Of a DNA stretch of 64,000 nt, positions 34,744 to 43,166 are shown piece by piece (positions within the stretch are counted from its first letter, which is position 1; every line of letters starts with the position of its first letter). Position numbers and translations under genes: made by a program. The notes below the pieces were generated by a model that was not told the origin of the DNA, ran no database searches, and saw only the letters and a program-made list of their open reading frames with translations. Origin of the DNA: Methylobacterium sp. Leaf118 (lineage in GTDB: Bacteria > Pseudomonadota > Alphaproteobacteria > Rhizobiales > Beijerinckiaceae); the NCBI RefSeq assembly GCF_920984675.1, contig NZ_CAKLBV010000017.1, forward strand, positions 24,540 through 88,539, read 5' to 3'.

Positions 34744-35612
34744 TGCCCCGGGCCCGTCTCACCACTCCCGCGACCGCTGTCGCCGCGCTCCTGCTGTTAC
34801 CGGCAGGGGCGCGCGACGCGTGGGCGCAGCATCTGCCCGATCTCGTCACGACCGATGTCCTGCGCGTTTGCTCGGATCCGGCCAACATGCCGTTCTCGCA
34901 GCGCAAGGGCGACGGGTTCGAGAACAAGATCGCCGCCATCGTGGCCGATGAGCTGAAGGTCAAGCTGCGCTATTACTGGCTGACCCAGGGGCCGGGCTTC
35001 GTCCGCAACACCCTCGGCACCGGACTGTGCGACCTGATCATCGGCACCTCGGGTGGTGATGTGGTTCAGCCGACCAACCCCTATTACCGCTCGGCCTACG
35101 CGCTCGTCATGCGCAAGGGCGAGATGGACGGGCTGAAGGGTCTCGACGACCCCCGGTTGAAGGACAAGCGCATCGGGATCGTCGCCGGGACGCCCCCCGT
35201 CGCCCGCCTGACCGAACTCGGCCTCGTCGGCGAGCGCACGACCCCCTACGCGCCCTACGCCTTCAGTCCGGACCGCAAGCACCAGACCATCGCCGCCGAA
35301 ATCATCGCCGATCTCGCCGAGAAGAAGATCGACGTGGCGGTGCTGTGGGGGCCGGCGGCGGGCTGGCTCGCCCGGCAGAGCGGCGTGCCGATGGAGGTCG
35401 CCCCGCTGATCCATGAGCCCGGACGCCCGGCGCTGACCTTCCGGGTCTCGATGGGCGTTCGTCAGAACGAGAACGACTGGAAGCGTTCGATCAACACCGT
35501 CCTGCGCAAACGCCGGGCCGATATCGAGCGGGTTCTGCGGGACTACGACGTCCCGCTCCTGGCCGAGGAGGAGAACAAGCTCCTCGAGCCCTCCGAACCG
35601 TCGGAACCGTGA
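34743..35612 (+). CDS. xoxJ: Periplasmic binding-protein-like protein XoxJ
   Basis: A 289-residue exported protein of the family-3 solute-binding fold, the partner always found with XoxF (MxaJ homologue). The signal peptide TAVAALLLLPAGARDAWA is followed by DVLRVCSDPANMPFSQRKGDG, the conserved MxaJ/XoxJ opening. It is thought to help activate or mature the dehydrogenase rather than transport a solute. It starts one base inside the xoxG stop. The C-terminus has a run of Glu/Pro/Ser. The folate operon converges on it from the other strand. Confidence 0.93.
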   Translation: MPRARLTTPATAVAALLLLPAGARDAWAQHLPDLVTTDVLRVCSDPANMPFSQRKGDGFENKIAAIVADELKVKLRYYWLTQGPGFVRNTLGTGLCDLIIGTSGGDVVQPTNPYYRSAYALVMRKGEMDGLKGLDDPRLKDKRIGIVAGTPPVARLTELGLVGERTTPYAPYAFSPDRKHQTIAAEIIADLAEKKIDVAVLWGPAAGWLARQSGVPMEVAPLIHEPGRPALTFRVSMGVRQNENDWKRSINTVLRKRRADIERVLRDYDVPLLAEEENKLLEPSEPSEP

Positions 35613-35643
35613 CGACAGGCCCGGACCCGACCGGTCCGGGCCT

Positions 35644-36120
35644 TCACGTCACCGGCTCGATGCCGTTCGCGTCGAGTTGGGCCAGAGCCTCCGTCACGCT
35701 CTCGCCGCCGATCACGAGATCCGGGGCGATCTCGGCCAGCGGCACCAGCACGAAGGCGCGCTCGCGGACATAGCGATGCGGCAGAACAAGGCGTTCGTCG
35801 GACACCTCCGCGCCCGCGTAGGACAGTACATCGATATCGATCACCCGCGGTCCCCAGCGGCGTTCGCGCACCCGGCCGAGCGCCGCCTCGATCGACAGAC
35901 AGGCCTCCAGCAGGCCGTGCGGCGTCAGATCCGTCTCGACCGCGACCGCGGCGTTGAGGAACCAGTCCTGATCGGTGTCGCCCCAGGGAGGCGTGCGGTA
36001 ATCGGCCGAGCGGGCGCAGAGCCGGATGCCCGGCCAGGCGGCGAGCCGCTCCACCGCCGCGGCCAGCATCGCCGCCTTGTCGCCGACATTGCTGCCGAGC
36101 CCGAGATAGGCGCGGGTCAT
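35644..36120 (-). CDS. folK: 2-amino-4-hydroxy-6-hydroxymethyldihydropteridine pyrophosphokinase
   Basis: A 158-residue HPPK of folate synthesis. It transfers pyrophosphate from ATP to 6-hydroxymethyl-dihydropterin. Signatures: AYLGLGSNVGDKAAML at the start, DYRTPPWGDTDQDWFLNAAV and RWGPRVIDIDVL with the Mg-binding Asp pair. It is last in the folP-folB-folK operon. Its ATG overlaps the folB stop by 4 bp (ATGA). Confidence 0.96.
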   Translation of the reverse strand: MTRAYLGLGSNVGDKAAMLAAAVERLAAWPGIRLCARSADYRTPPWGDTDQDWFLNAAVAVETDLTPHGLLEACLSIEAALGRVRERRWGPRVIDIDVLSYAGAEVSDERLVLPHRYVRERAFVLVPLAEIAPDLVIGGESVTEALAQLDANGIEPVT

Positions 36121-36485
36121 GCGCCGCGCTCCCGCTCGATCTCGATCGCGGCGTAGTCCAGCACCACCGGGATCGGCGCGCTCGGCTTGTCGATTCGCAC
36201 GCCGATCCGCGCGATGCGGGGGAACTGCGCCAGGCAGGCCGCGGCGATCGCCTCGGCCAGGGCCTCGATCAGGGCGAAACGCCGGTTCGTCGCGATCTCG
36301 ACGGCGATGGCGGCGAGGTCCGCATAGCTCACGGTCGCGGTCACATCGTCGCGGCGCCCGGCCTCGGAGAGGTCCAGCCGGCAATCGAGGGAGATGTAGA
36401 AGCGCTGCCCGAGGCGTTCCTCCTCCGGCAGCACGCCATGGCGGGCGAAGACCGCGATGCGGTGCACGAGGATGCGGTCAGCCAC
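36117..36485 (-). CDS. folB: Dihydroneopterin aldolase
   Basis: A 122-residue folate enzyme that cleaves dihydroneopterin to 6-hydroxymethyl-dihydropterin and glycolaldehyde. Family features include ILVHRIAVFARHGVLPEEE with the substrate-binding Glu, TVSYADLAAIAVEI, and the FALIEALAEAIA helix containing the second conserved Glu. GTG at 36485 overlaps the folP stop by 8 bp and gives the standard length. A longer upstream frame reads inside folP and is rejected. Confidence 0.95.
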   Translation of the reverse strand: MADRILVHRIAVFARHGVLPEEERLGQRFYISLDCRLDLSEAGRRDDVTATVSYADLAAIAVEIATNRRFALIEALAEAIAAACLAQFPRIARIGVRIDKPSAPIPVVLDYAAIEIERERGA

Positions 36486-37461
36486 GCGGCGCGCCCTGAC
36501 CGGCCGGATGGCCCCGATCGGCCTCTCTCGGTCGTGGCGCCGACCCGCCTTCTTTGGCGGGACCGGTCCCGGCACCGTCGGGCAGCGCCCGGAGCGCGGG
36601 GCGCATCACCGCGTCGAGCACGCGCAGGGCCTCGACATGCTGGGCCACATCGTGGACCCGCACGATGTCCGCGCCGAGGCTCCCGGCCAGCACATGGGCG
36701 GCGACCGAGCCGACCAGGCGATCCCGCGGTGCGGTCTCGCGGTCGTGCAGCCGCCCGAGCAGGCTCTTGCGCGAGACGCCGACGAGGAGGGGAAAGCCGA
36801 GAGCCCGCAATTCGGGCAGCCGGCGCAGAGCCTCGAGATGCTGATCCCAACTCTTGCCGAAGCCGATTCCCGGATCGAGCACGATGTCGCCCTCCGGAAT
36901 CCCGGCCTTGCGGGCGATCGCCAGCGAGCGCTCGAAGAAGCGCGTCATCTCGGCGAGGATGTCGAGGCTGTCGTCGATCGTCTCGCGGTTATGCATGACG
37001 ATGACGGGCGCGCCGTGATCGGCCGCGACCCGGGCGATGTCCGGCTCGCGCTGCAGGCCCCAGACATCGTTGACGATCGTCGCGCCGGCCTTCAGGGCCG
37101 CTGCGGCGGTCGAGGCCTTGTAGGTGTCAATGGAGATCGGCACGGACAGGCCGGGAGCGAGGGCCCGGATGACCGGCAGGACGCGGGCCTGCTCCGCCTC
37201 GGCCGAGACCGGGACGTGGCCCGGCCGGGTCGATTCGCCCCCGATATCGAGGAGGTCGGCCCCCTCGGCGATCAGCGCGGCGGCCTGGGCCTGCGCCGCC
37301 TCGACGCCCTCGAACCGGCCGCCATCGGAGAACGAATCCGGCGTGACGTTGAGAATGCCCATCACCAGCGTGCGCCGGCCGAGATCGGGCAGGAGGCCGT
37401 GCAGGCGGCTTTCCGGAAGGGGGGAAGCGGGAGGAGGCATCGGTTCGGGTTCGGAACTCAT
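36478..37461 (-). CDS. folP: Dihydropteroate synthase
   Basis: A 327-residue bacterial-type dihydropteroate synthase that joins the pterin pyrophosphate to p-aminobenzoate. It shows both signatures: VMGILNVTPDSFSDGGRF and DLLDIGGESTRPGHVPVS, plus the sulfonamide-site region VGVSRKSLLGRL. The C-terminus carries a ~40-residue Pro/Gly/Arg-rich tail not seen in E. coli FolP. It heads the folP-folB-folK operon. A second, archaeal-type dihydropteroate-synthase-like protein is at 61804. Confidence 0.96.
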   Translation of the reverse strand: MSSEPEPMPPPASPLPESRLHGLLPDLGRRTLVMGILNVTPDSFSDGGRFEGVEAAQAQAAALIAEGADLLDIGGESTRPGHVPVSAEAEQARVLPVIRALAPGLSVPISIDTYKASTAAAALKAGATIVNDVWGLQREPDIARVAADHGAPVIVMHNRETIDDSLDILAEMTRFFERSLAIARKAGIPEGDIVLDPGIGFGKSWDQHLEALRRLPELRALGFPLLVGVSRKSLLGRLHDRETAPRDRLVGSVAAHVLAGSLGADIVRVHDVAQHVEALRVLDAVMRPALRALPDGAGTGPAKEGGSAPRPREADRGHPAGQGAPRG

Positions 37462-37585
37462 CGGGGCCGATCCCGCGGGCCTGGCGCGTCGGCCCGAGAG
37501 GGGACACCGGCTCTCGGAAAACGCCGATGCTCTAGACCCTCGGACATCGCGAGGCCAGCGCTTTCACGCCGGCCTCGGACCTCGC

Positions 37586-37951
37586 TCAGGTTGCGCCGCG
37601 GTAGCAGCGGATCTCGGCCTCCGCCTGGGCGCGGCGGAGATCCGCCACCCGGTCGTCGAACATCTTGGTCGACTTGAAGGCCGTGGTGCGCTGGCCGATG
37701 CCCTGGCGCATCGACAGGATGGTCGAGGCCTGGACGTATTTGTCGTAGGGCAGGATGGCGGCCATCGCGTCGAGGGAGCAGGAGCATTTCTCCAGCGCCT
37801 CGCGGGTCTGTCCGTTGGCCGCCATGCAGCCGAACACGTAATCGGCGCGCGCGTCGGTCGGGTAGTCGTTCTCCTCGGCCCGGGCCGGGGCGGCCCAGAC
37901 GGCGGCCGTCAGAATGGCGGCGAGGGCCGCCTCAGGAATTCTTCTGGTCAT
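37586..37951 (-). CDS. Small periplasmic cysteine-containing protein downstream of pqqE
   Basis: A 121-residue exported protein with signal peptide [20 protein letters not shown]. The mature part holds four cysteines, in YVFGCMAANG, EKCSCSLDA and IRCYRG, which could form disulfides or bind a cofactor. Helical character is strong (VADLRRAQAEAEIR). ATG 37951 lies inside the upstream gene (20-bp overlap), so it is the third gene of a pqqE-linked chain. I do not recognise a family. Given its neighbours, a role in PQQ enzyme maturation or methanol oxidation is an inference only. Confidence 0.75.
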   Translation of the reverse strand: MTRRIPEAALAAILTAAVWAAPARAEENDYPTDARADYVFGCMAANGQTREALEKCSCSLDAMAAILPYDKYVQASTILSMRQGIGQRTTAFKSTKMFDDRVADLRRAQAEAEIRCYRGAT

Positions 37952-38648
37952 AGTCGAGCCTCTCTTCGAGGAGTTCGCCGCCGTCGGGCCGCTCGGCGCG
38001 GGCGTGGATCGAAACGATCTCGCCCGGCACCTCCGGTGAGGTGACGAAGGTGTAGGTGAGCCGCTCGAAGCCGCGCATCCGCTCGGTCTGCTCGTCGCCG
38101 AGGAAGGGCTGCATCTCGATGCGCCAGCCATCGACCTTGCGGCCCTTGTACTCGACCTGGGTCGCCGTCACCGTCGCCTTCTCGCGCAGACCTTTCCGGA
38201 TCGCGTTCTTGATGTAGCGCGGGTTGGCCTCCAGGAGGGAGGCCAGGCCCTTGAGATGGTTCTCGAGGAACAGGCTCAGCACCGGGTTGCCCGGCATGTC
38301 GAGGAACGGGCCGGCGGGGATGCGATTGCCGCCGGAGAACATCTGCACGCGGATGTCGCGGTTCTCGGCGGTCTTGCCGGGCTCGACCGTCAGCTTGATC
38401 GCGTCGCTGAGCGGCGGGCCGTAGGGGCCCTTGGTGATGCCGCTGCGGCGCAGATAGTCGTAGGTCAGCGTGCTGCCCGGCGCCGCGTTCTTCATTTGCG
38501 GCTGCTCGAACAGCAGGTCGCCCGCGCTCGGCGTGGCGGTGCCGGTCGTCGCCGGGGCGGGATTGGGCGTGGGATCGGGGGTCGCCTGCGCGCTCGCGAC
38601 GATCAGGGAGGTCGCGGCGACGGCGGCCAGCAGGAGGGTTCGGCTCAA
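37932..38648 (-). CDS. Periplasmic hypothetical protein translationally coupled to pqqE
   Basis: A 238-residue protein with signal peptide [20 protein letters not shown], then a Pro/Thr linker. The C-terminal domain is rich in beta strands ([54 protein letters not shown]), somewhat like lipoprotein-sorting LolA-type folds. TTG at 38648 overlaps the pqqE stop (TTGA) and begins the signal peptide exactly, so it is preferred. No ATG or GTG fits. I know no function. Linkage to pqqE suggests a PQQ or dehydrogenase-related periplasmic job. Confidence 0.72.
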   Translation of the reverse strand: MSRTLLLAAVAATSLIVASAQATPDPTPNPAPATTGTATPSAGDLLFEQPQMKNAAPGSTLTYDYLRRSGITKGPYGPPLSDAIKLTVEPGKTAENRDIRVQMFSGGNRIPAGPFLDMPGNPVLSLFLENHLKGLASLLEANPRYIKNAIRKGLREKATVTATQVEYKGRKVDGWRIEMQPFLGDEQTERMRGFERLTYTFVTSPEVPGEIVSIHARAERPDGGELLEERLDYDQKNS

Positions 38649-39793
38649 AGCGGGGCCTTCTCGGTCAAAGGACTTTGCACATTCGTCCCGATGCTGCGGT
38701 ATATATAGTCCGGCGGGTTCTCCGCAGCCTCTTCCTTGGCAAGATCGCGCATTTTCGCGTGGAGCGGCGAGAGCGAGCAGGCCGGATCGGTGTTGGCGGC
38801 GTCTCCCGTCAGGGCCAGCGCCTGGCAGCGGCAGCCGCCCCAATCCTTCTCGCGCCGGTCGCAGGCGCGGCACGGCTCCTTCATCCAGGAGGTGCCGCGA
38901 TAGGCCGCGAAGGCCGGCGAGCGCGTCCAGATGTCACTGAGCGAATGATCGTTGACGTACCAGAATTCGAGGCCCGGAATGGTCTCGGCGGCGTGGCAGG
39001 GCAGCACCTTGCCCTGCGGGGTCACGTTCATGAGCTTGCGGCCCCAGCCGCCCGCGCAGGCCTTGGGGTACTTGGCGTAGTAGTCCGGCACCACGAGATC
39101 GATGACGAGCACGCCCTTGAGGCGCTCGCGGGCGGCCTCGACGATGCGGATCGACTCGTCCACCTGCCGCTTGTCCGGCATCAGCGAGGCGCGGTTCACG
39201 TAGGCCCAGCCGTAATACTGAGTATGGGCGACTTCGAGCCGCTTGGCGCCGAGCTTGACCGCGAGGTCGATGAAGCCCGGCACCTCGTGGATGTTGCCGC
39301 GGTGGATCACCGAGTTCAGCGTCAGCGGCAGGCCCAGTTCGATGACGCGGGCCGCGAACTGCATCTTCTGCGGCTGCGCGTTCTTCAGGCCGCCGATCTT
39401 CTCGGCATTCGCCGCATCGACGCCCTGGACCGAGAGCTGCACGTGGTCGAGCCCGGCATCGTAGAGCGCGTCGAGCTTGGCCAGCGCGCCGCCGACACCG
39501 GAGGTGATCAGGTTCGAATAGAGGCCGAGCTCGGCGCATTTGGCCGTGATCTCGACGATGTCGTTGCGGGCGGTCGGCTCGCCGCCCGAGAGGTGGACGT
39601 GCAGCACGCCCAAGGCCGACGCCTCCGTCAGCACCCGCAGCCAGCTGGCCGTGTCGAGCTCCGCCGATCGGCGATCGAGCTCCAGCGGGTTCGAGCAATA
39701 GGGGCATCGCAGCGGGCAGCGATGGGTCAGCTCGGCGAGCAGACCCACCGGCGCCGGAATCACGTCGGCGGGGGCGGGGGTCGGCGCATTCAT
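38645..39793 (-). CDS. pqqE: PqqA peptide cyclase (radical SAM)
   Basis: A 382-residue radical SAM enzyme that cross-links Glu16 and Tyr20 of PqqA in PQQ synthesis. The SAM-cluster cysteines are Cys26, Cys30 and Cys33 in [14 protein letters not shown]. The C-terminal SPASM-type cluster cysteines lie in [26 protein letters not shown] and [23 protein letters not shown] 39793 overlaps the pqqCD stop by 4 bp (ATGA). Two uncharacterised exported proteins follow in the same chain. Confidence 0.97.
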   Translation of the reverse strand: MNAPTPAPADVIPAPVGLLAELTHRCPLRCPYCSNPLELDRRSAELDTASWLRVLTEASALGVLHVHLSGGEPTARNDIVEITAKCAELGLYSNLITSGVGGALAKLDALYDAGLDHVQLSVQGVDAANAEKIGGLKNAQPQKMQFAARVIELGLPLTLNSVIHRGNIHEVPGFIDLAVKLGAKRLEVAHTQYYGWAYVNRASLMPDKRQVDESIRIVEAARERLKGVLVIDLVVPDYYAKYPKACAGGWGRKLMNVTPQGKVLPCHAAETIPGLEFWYVNDHSLSDIWTRSPAFAAYRGTSWMKEPCRACDRREKDWGGCRCQALALTGDAANTDPACSLSPLHAKMRDLAKEEAAENPPDYIYRSIGTNVQSPLTEKAPL

Positions 39794-40869
39794 CGCTCCA
39801 GAACCCTTTTCTGCGCGAGTTCGGCCAGCATCACGCGGATGTCGGCCTCGATGAGGGCCGGGTCGGCGTCGTAGGTCTCACCCAGGGTCCGGGCGATCTG
39901 CGAGACCGAGGCCTGGCCATCGACGAGCTTGAGGACCGCGACGGCGTTGTCGTCGAGGTCGAAGGTGCGCTCGGGAGCGAGCAGCACGTGCTTGGCGCGC
40001 ACCTCATCGAAACGCAGGCGCACGCCCCGGGGCAGCCGCGGCACGTCGCCGCCGGAAAAGGCGCCCGTCGGCGCCGCGGCGGGGCTTCCCTCCGGCACGA
40101 GGCCCTCGCCCGGCTGCCACGCATCCGGCGGGATCATGCCGGGGGCGATGTAGGCGAAGTAGAGCGCGTCGAGCTGCGTCCAGAGCACGTTGCACTTGAA
40201 GGTCAGCGCGGCCATCGCGGCCCGCTGCTGCTCCGGCGTGACCGCGTGGCGCTTCACGTAATCGAGGGCGAAATCGGCGTCGCGCGGCGCCTGGGTGAGG
40301 CGCTTGTCGAAATAGGCGAGCGTGTCCTTGGTGATGAAATCGTAGTTTTTCAGCATTCCGGCGACGCGCTCGGAGATGATGGTCGGCGAGAACATCTCGG
40401 TCAGCGAGGAGGCGATGGCCTCGAGCAGGCTGCGCTCGGAGACGAAATGCACATAGGCATCGACCGAGAAGCGGGTCGCCGAGAGGATGCCTTGCGTGGA
40501 CAGCACGTAGTCGCGCGTGAATCCCACCCCTTCCGCCAGCTTCAGCCAGCGCTCAATGCCGCCGTCGCCCTCGTGATCGCCGTCGTGATCGACGATGCGC
40601 TGGCGCCAGATCCGCCGCAGCTGCGCGTCGGGCAGGCGCGCCAGCACCGCGGCGTCCTTCACCGGGATCATCGCCTGATAATAATAGCGGTTGAGCGCCC
40701 AGGCCCGGACCTGGTCCTTGCTGAGCTTTCCGTCGTGCAGCAGGCGGTGGAACGGGTGGAGATTGTGGTAGCGGCGCGCACCGATGTCGCGGAGCGCCGC
40801 CTCCAACTCCTCATGGCTCAGGAGCCGCTGCGCGGGCTCGGTGACGGGCGGCGGGAACTGGGCGGTCAT
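39790..40869 (-). CDS. pqqCD: PqqC-PqqD fusion: PQQ synthase with peptide chaperone domain
   Basis: A 359-residue fusion. Residues about 1-250 are PqqC, the cofactor-free oxidase that completes [40 protein letters not shown] and [21 protein letters not shown] Pro/Ala-rich linker (about 250-272) leads to PqqD, the PqqA-binding chaperone: [20 protein letters not shown] and [16 protein letters not shown]. The same fusion is known in M. extorquens. ATG 40869 gives [15 protein letters not shown] 258-bp gap with an AT-rich stretch separates it from pqqB. Confidence 0.96.
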   Translation of the reverse strand: MTAQFPPPVTEPAQRLLSHEELEAALRDIGARRYHNLHPFHRLLHDGKLSKDQVRAWALNRYYYQAMIPVKDAAVLARLPDAQLRRIWRQRIVDHDGDHEGDGGIERWLKLAEGVGFTRDYVLSTQGILSATRFSVDAYVHFVSERSLLEAIASSLTEMFSPTIISERVAGMLKNYDFITKDTLAYFDKRLTQAPRDADFALDYVKRHAVTPEQQRAAMAALTFKCNVLWTQLDALYFAYIAPGMIPPDAWQPGEGLVPEGSPAAAPTGAFSGGDVPRLPRGVRLRFDEVRAKHVLLAPERTFDLDDNAVAVLKLVDGQASVSQIARTLGETYDADPALIEADIRVMLAELAQKRVLER

Positions 40870-41127
40870 GGCGTTGGGCTTCCCCGTCTTGGTCGCGTTT
40901 CCTGGACGATGTCTCGTGCTTGACCCCGGGAGATCCAGCCGGGGCGAGCGCTCGGTTCTCGTGCCGTATCGTCGTCGTCCCGAGAGGCGCCTCTTCCCTT
41001 CGAGACAACGCTCTTGGATGGCCTGCCGGATCCGTGCCGGACGCAGCCGCCACCGCGCTATTGTATCGCGCAAAATATATTGGGTCGGACCGCCGAATTC
41101 CAGGCCCGGCCCCGCGCCCGACCCGGC

Positions 41128-42027
41128 TCAGAGTTCGAGCGTCAGCCCGTCATGGGCGATCGCCCAGCCACGGGCCTCGACGCTGGCGCGCTCGGGCGAA
41201 TCCTCGATCAGAACCGGGTTGGTGTTGTTGATATGGATCAAGACCCGCCGGCCGATCTCGACATCGGCGAAGGAGGCGACCGAGCCGGTCTCGCCGTTGA
41301 TCTGGATGTGGCCCATGCGCCAGCCGGTCTTGGTGCCGACGCCGGCACGGATCATGTCGTCGTCCTCGAGGACGGTGCCGTCGAAGAGAAGCGCATCGAC
41401 GCCGGCGACGCGGGTTTTCAGGTCGTCGGTCACCCGGGCGCAGCCGGGGATGTAGGCGAGGCGCTTGCCCCCCGTCTCGATCATCGTACCGACGGTGGTT
41501 TCGGTCTCGGCCCCGATCTCCATCGTGGCGTCTTCCAGCCAGAGCGGGACCTTGCCGGGCACGGCGAAGAGCGTGACCGAGAGGCCGGGCACCGGCTCGA
41601 AAGTCTCGTTGAGGGCGATCGTGTGCCGCTTCACCACCTCGGCGGCCATCACGTCGAAGACGCGGTTGTCGGAGACGGAGGCCAGGATGCCGGGCGTGGC
41701 GTAGAGCGTGAAGGGCTGGCCCTCGCGCAGGGTCAGCAGGCCTGCGACGTGATCGACATCGCCGTTCGTGAGCAGCACCGCATGGATCGGCGAATGGCGC
41801 AGGCCCTCCCGCGGATGCATCTGCGGATTGGCCTGGATCTGCTGGCGGATATCCGGTGAGGCGTTCAGCAGGAGCCAGCGCTCCCCATCCGGGGAGACCG
41901 CGATGCTCGACTGCGTGCGCGGCTTGACCCTGGCGTCGCCCGCCCAGGCCATGGAACAGATGGAGCAGCGGCAGTTCCACTGGGGAACGCCGCCGCCCGC
42001 CGCCGAGCCGAGAATCACGACATGCAT
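41128..42027 (-). CDS. pqqB: PQQ biosynthesis protein B (metallo-beta-lactamase fold hydroxylase)
   Basis: A 299-residue PqqB. It starts MHVVILGSAAGGGVPQWNC, which is nearly invariant in the family, with the Cys-containing RCSICSMAWAG next. The metal motif is LTNGDVDHVAGLLTL, modified from the HxHxDH of metallo-lactamases, as expected for PqqB. It hydroxylates the tyrosine of the cross-linked PqqA dipeptide. It follows pqqA by 47 bp on the same strand, so both probably share the pqqA transcript. Confidence 0.96.
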   Translation of the reverse strand: MHVVILGSAAGGGVPQWNCRCSICSMAWAGDARVKPRTQSSIAVSPDGERWLLLNASPDIRQQIQANPQMHPREGLRHSPIHAVLLTNGDVDHVAGLLTLREGQPFTLYATPGILASVSDNRVFDVMAAEVVKRHTIALNETFEPVPGLSVTLFAVPGKVPLWLEDATMEIGAETETTVGTMIETGGKRLAYIPGCARVTDDLKTRVAGVDALLFDGTVLEDDDMIRAGVGTKTGWRMGHIQINGETGSVASFADVEIGRRVLIHINNTNPVLIEDSPERASVEARGWAIAHDGLTLEL

Positions 42028-42074
42028 GGTGTGAACCCGCCCGTCCGCACTCTCGAAGCCCGGCGCAAACCTTC

Positions 42075-42164
42075 TTAGTTGAAGGTGTCGATCTCAGCCG
42101 ACTCGTAGCTCGTGACTTCCATGCCGACGCAGATCTCGGAAACGACCGGGGCAGCCCACTTCAT
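42075..42164 (-). CDS. pqqA: PQQ precursor peptide
   Basis: A 29-residue peptide beginning MKWAAPVVSEICVGMEVTSY and ending in Asn. It is the ribosomal precursor of PQQ: Glu16 and Tyr20 (E-V-T-S-Y) become the cofactor backbone. An aggag Shine-Dalgarno lies 8-12 bases upstream of ATG 42164. It is the first gene of pqqA-pqqB, with pqqCD-pqqE downstream. The 294-bp region behind it (42165-42458) probably holds the promoter. It includes an AT-rich stretch near 42175-42240. Confidence 0.97.
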   Translation of the reverse strand: MKWAAPVVSEICVGMEVTSYESAEIDTFN

Positions 42165-42458
42165 GGTGTTTCTCCTAGGAAATATTTTGGACACCAGCGC
42201 CTTTCGATCCATCTCTATAAGAGGATCGTAAGATACTGACGGTGCACTGGTTTTCAGCGCTGGAGGTATATCGCCCAGACCGGCTTCGGCTGCAAGGCCC
42301 GACTTGCCGATTTTTCCCAAGAACGCGCGAGCGGCCTTTCCGGATTCTTGCGGAGACGGTGCCCCGGAGCCTCGCCCGGAGCGTCTCTCACAACACTCGC
42401 GCCGCGCCGTCAGGGCCTGGACCTGACACCTGAAGCAAAGGCGTTCGCTCGAAAGCGC

Positions 42459-43166
42459 TCAGTGGCGGAAATCCTGGCCGCGCAGGTCGAGCATGAAGCC
42501 CTTGCCCCGCACCGTGGTGATGACCGGACCGCCGAGCCGCACGAAGTCGGAGAGCTTCGAGCGCAGATAGCCGACATAGACGTCGACCACGTTGAGGGAG
42601 AGGCCGCCCTGGCTCGCCCAGAGCCGGTCGAAGATCTCACCCCGCGAGATCGGCCGGTTCACCTCCTGCATCAGCAGGGCGAGGAGCTCGGCCTCCCGCG
42701 GCGTCAGCCGGGCCGAGGCCTCGCCGAAGCTGACCTGGCGGATGGTCACGTCGAGGGTCAGGCGGCCCGCGGTGAAGACGGTGCGCGGCGTGTCCGCTTC
42801 CCGGCGGCGCAGCAGGTGGACCTGGAGGCGGGCGAGCAGCTCGTCGAAGACGAAGGGCTTGACGATGTAGTCGTCGGCGCCGAGCGCCAGCCCCTCGGCC
42901 CGGTCACGCACCTCGTCGCGGGCGCTCAGGAACAGGATGGCGCCGGGATAGCCGCCCTCGCGGAGCGAGCGGCACACGTCGTGGCCCGAGCCGTCCGGCA
43001 GGGTGATGTCGAGCACCACCGCCTCGGGCGCCTCGTCGCGGGCCGCGCTGAGGGCGTCCTCGACGCGGCCGGCGACGCCCACCGAGAACCCTTCGGCCTC
43101 GAGGCCCCGTGCCAGAATGCCGCGGATGTCGATGTCGTCCTCGACGATCAATACGCGCGTCGTCAT
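42459..43166 (-). CDS. mxbM: OmpR-family response regulator (probable MxbM)
   Basis: A 235-residue regulator. The receiver domain (1-120) has the acidic pair Asp10-Asp11, phosphoacceptor Asp53 in VVLDITLPDG, and Lys in DDYIVKPF. The winged-helix DNA-binding domain follows (RLTLDVTIRQVSFGEASARL ... VDVYVGYLRSKL). Its start overlaps the kinase stop by 4 bp. In M. extorquens AM1, mxbD/mxbM sit next to pqqA and control methanol dehydrogenase genes (established). The same position here supports the name, though no comparison was run. Confidence 0.75.
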   Translation of the reverse strand: MTTRVLIVEDDIDIRGILARGLEAEGFSVGVAGRVEDALSAARDEAPEAVVLDITLPDGSGHDVCRSLREGGYPGAILFLSARDEVRDRAEGLALGADDYIVKPFVFDELLARLQVHLLRRREADTPRTVFTAGRLTLDVTIRQVSFGEASARLTPREAELLALLMQEVNRPISRGEIFDRLWASQGGLSLNVVDVYVGYLRSKLSDFVRLGGPVITTVRGKGFMLDLRGQDFRH

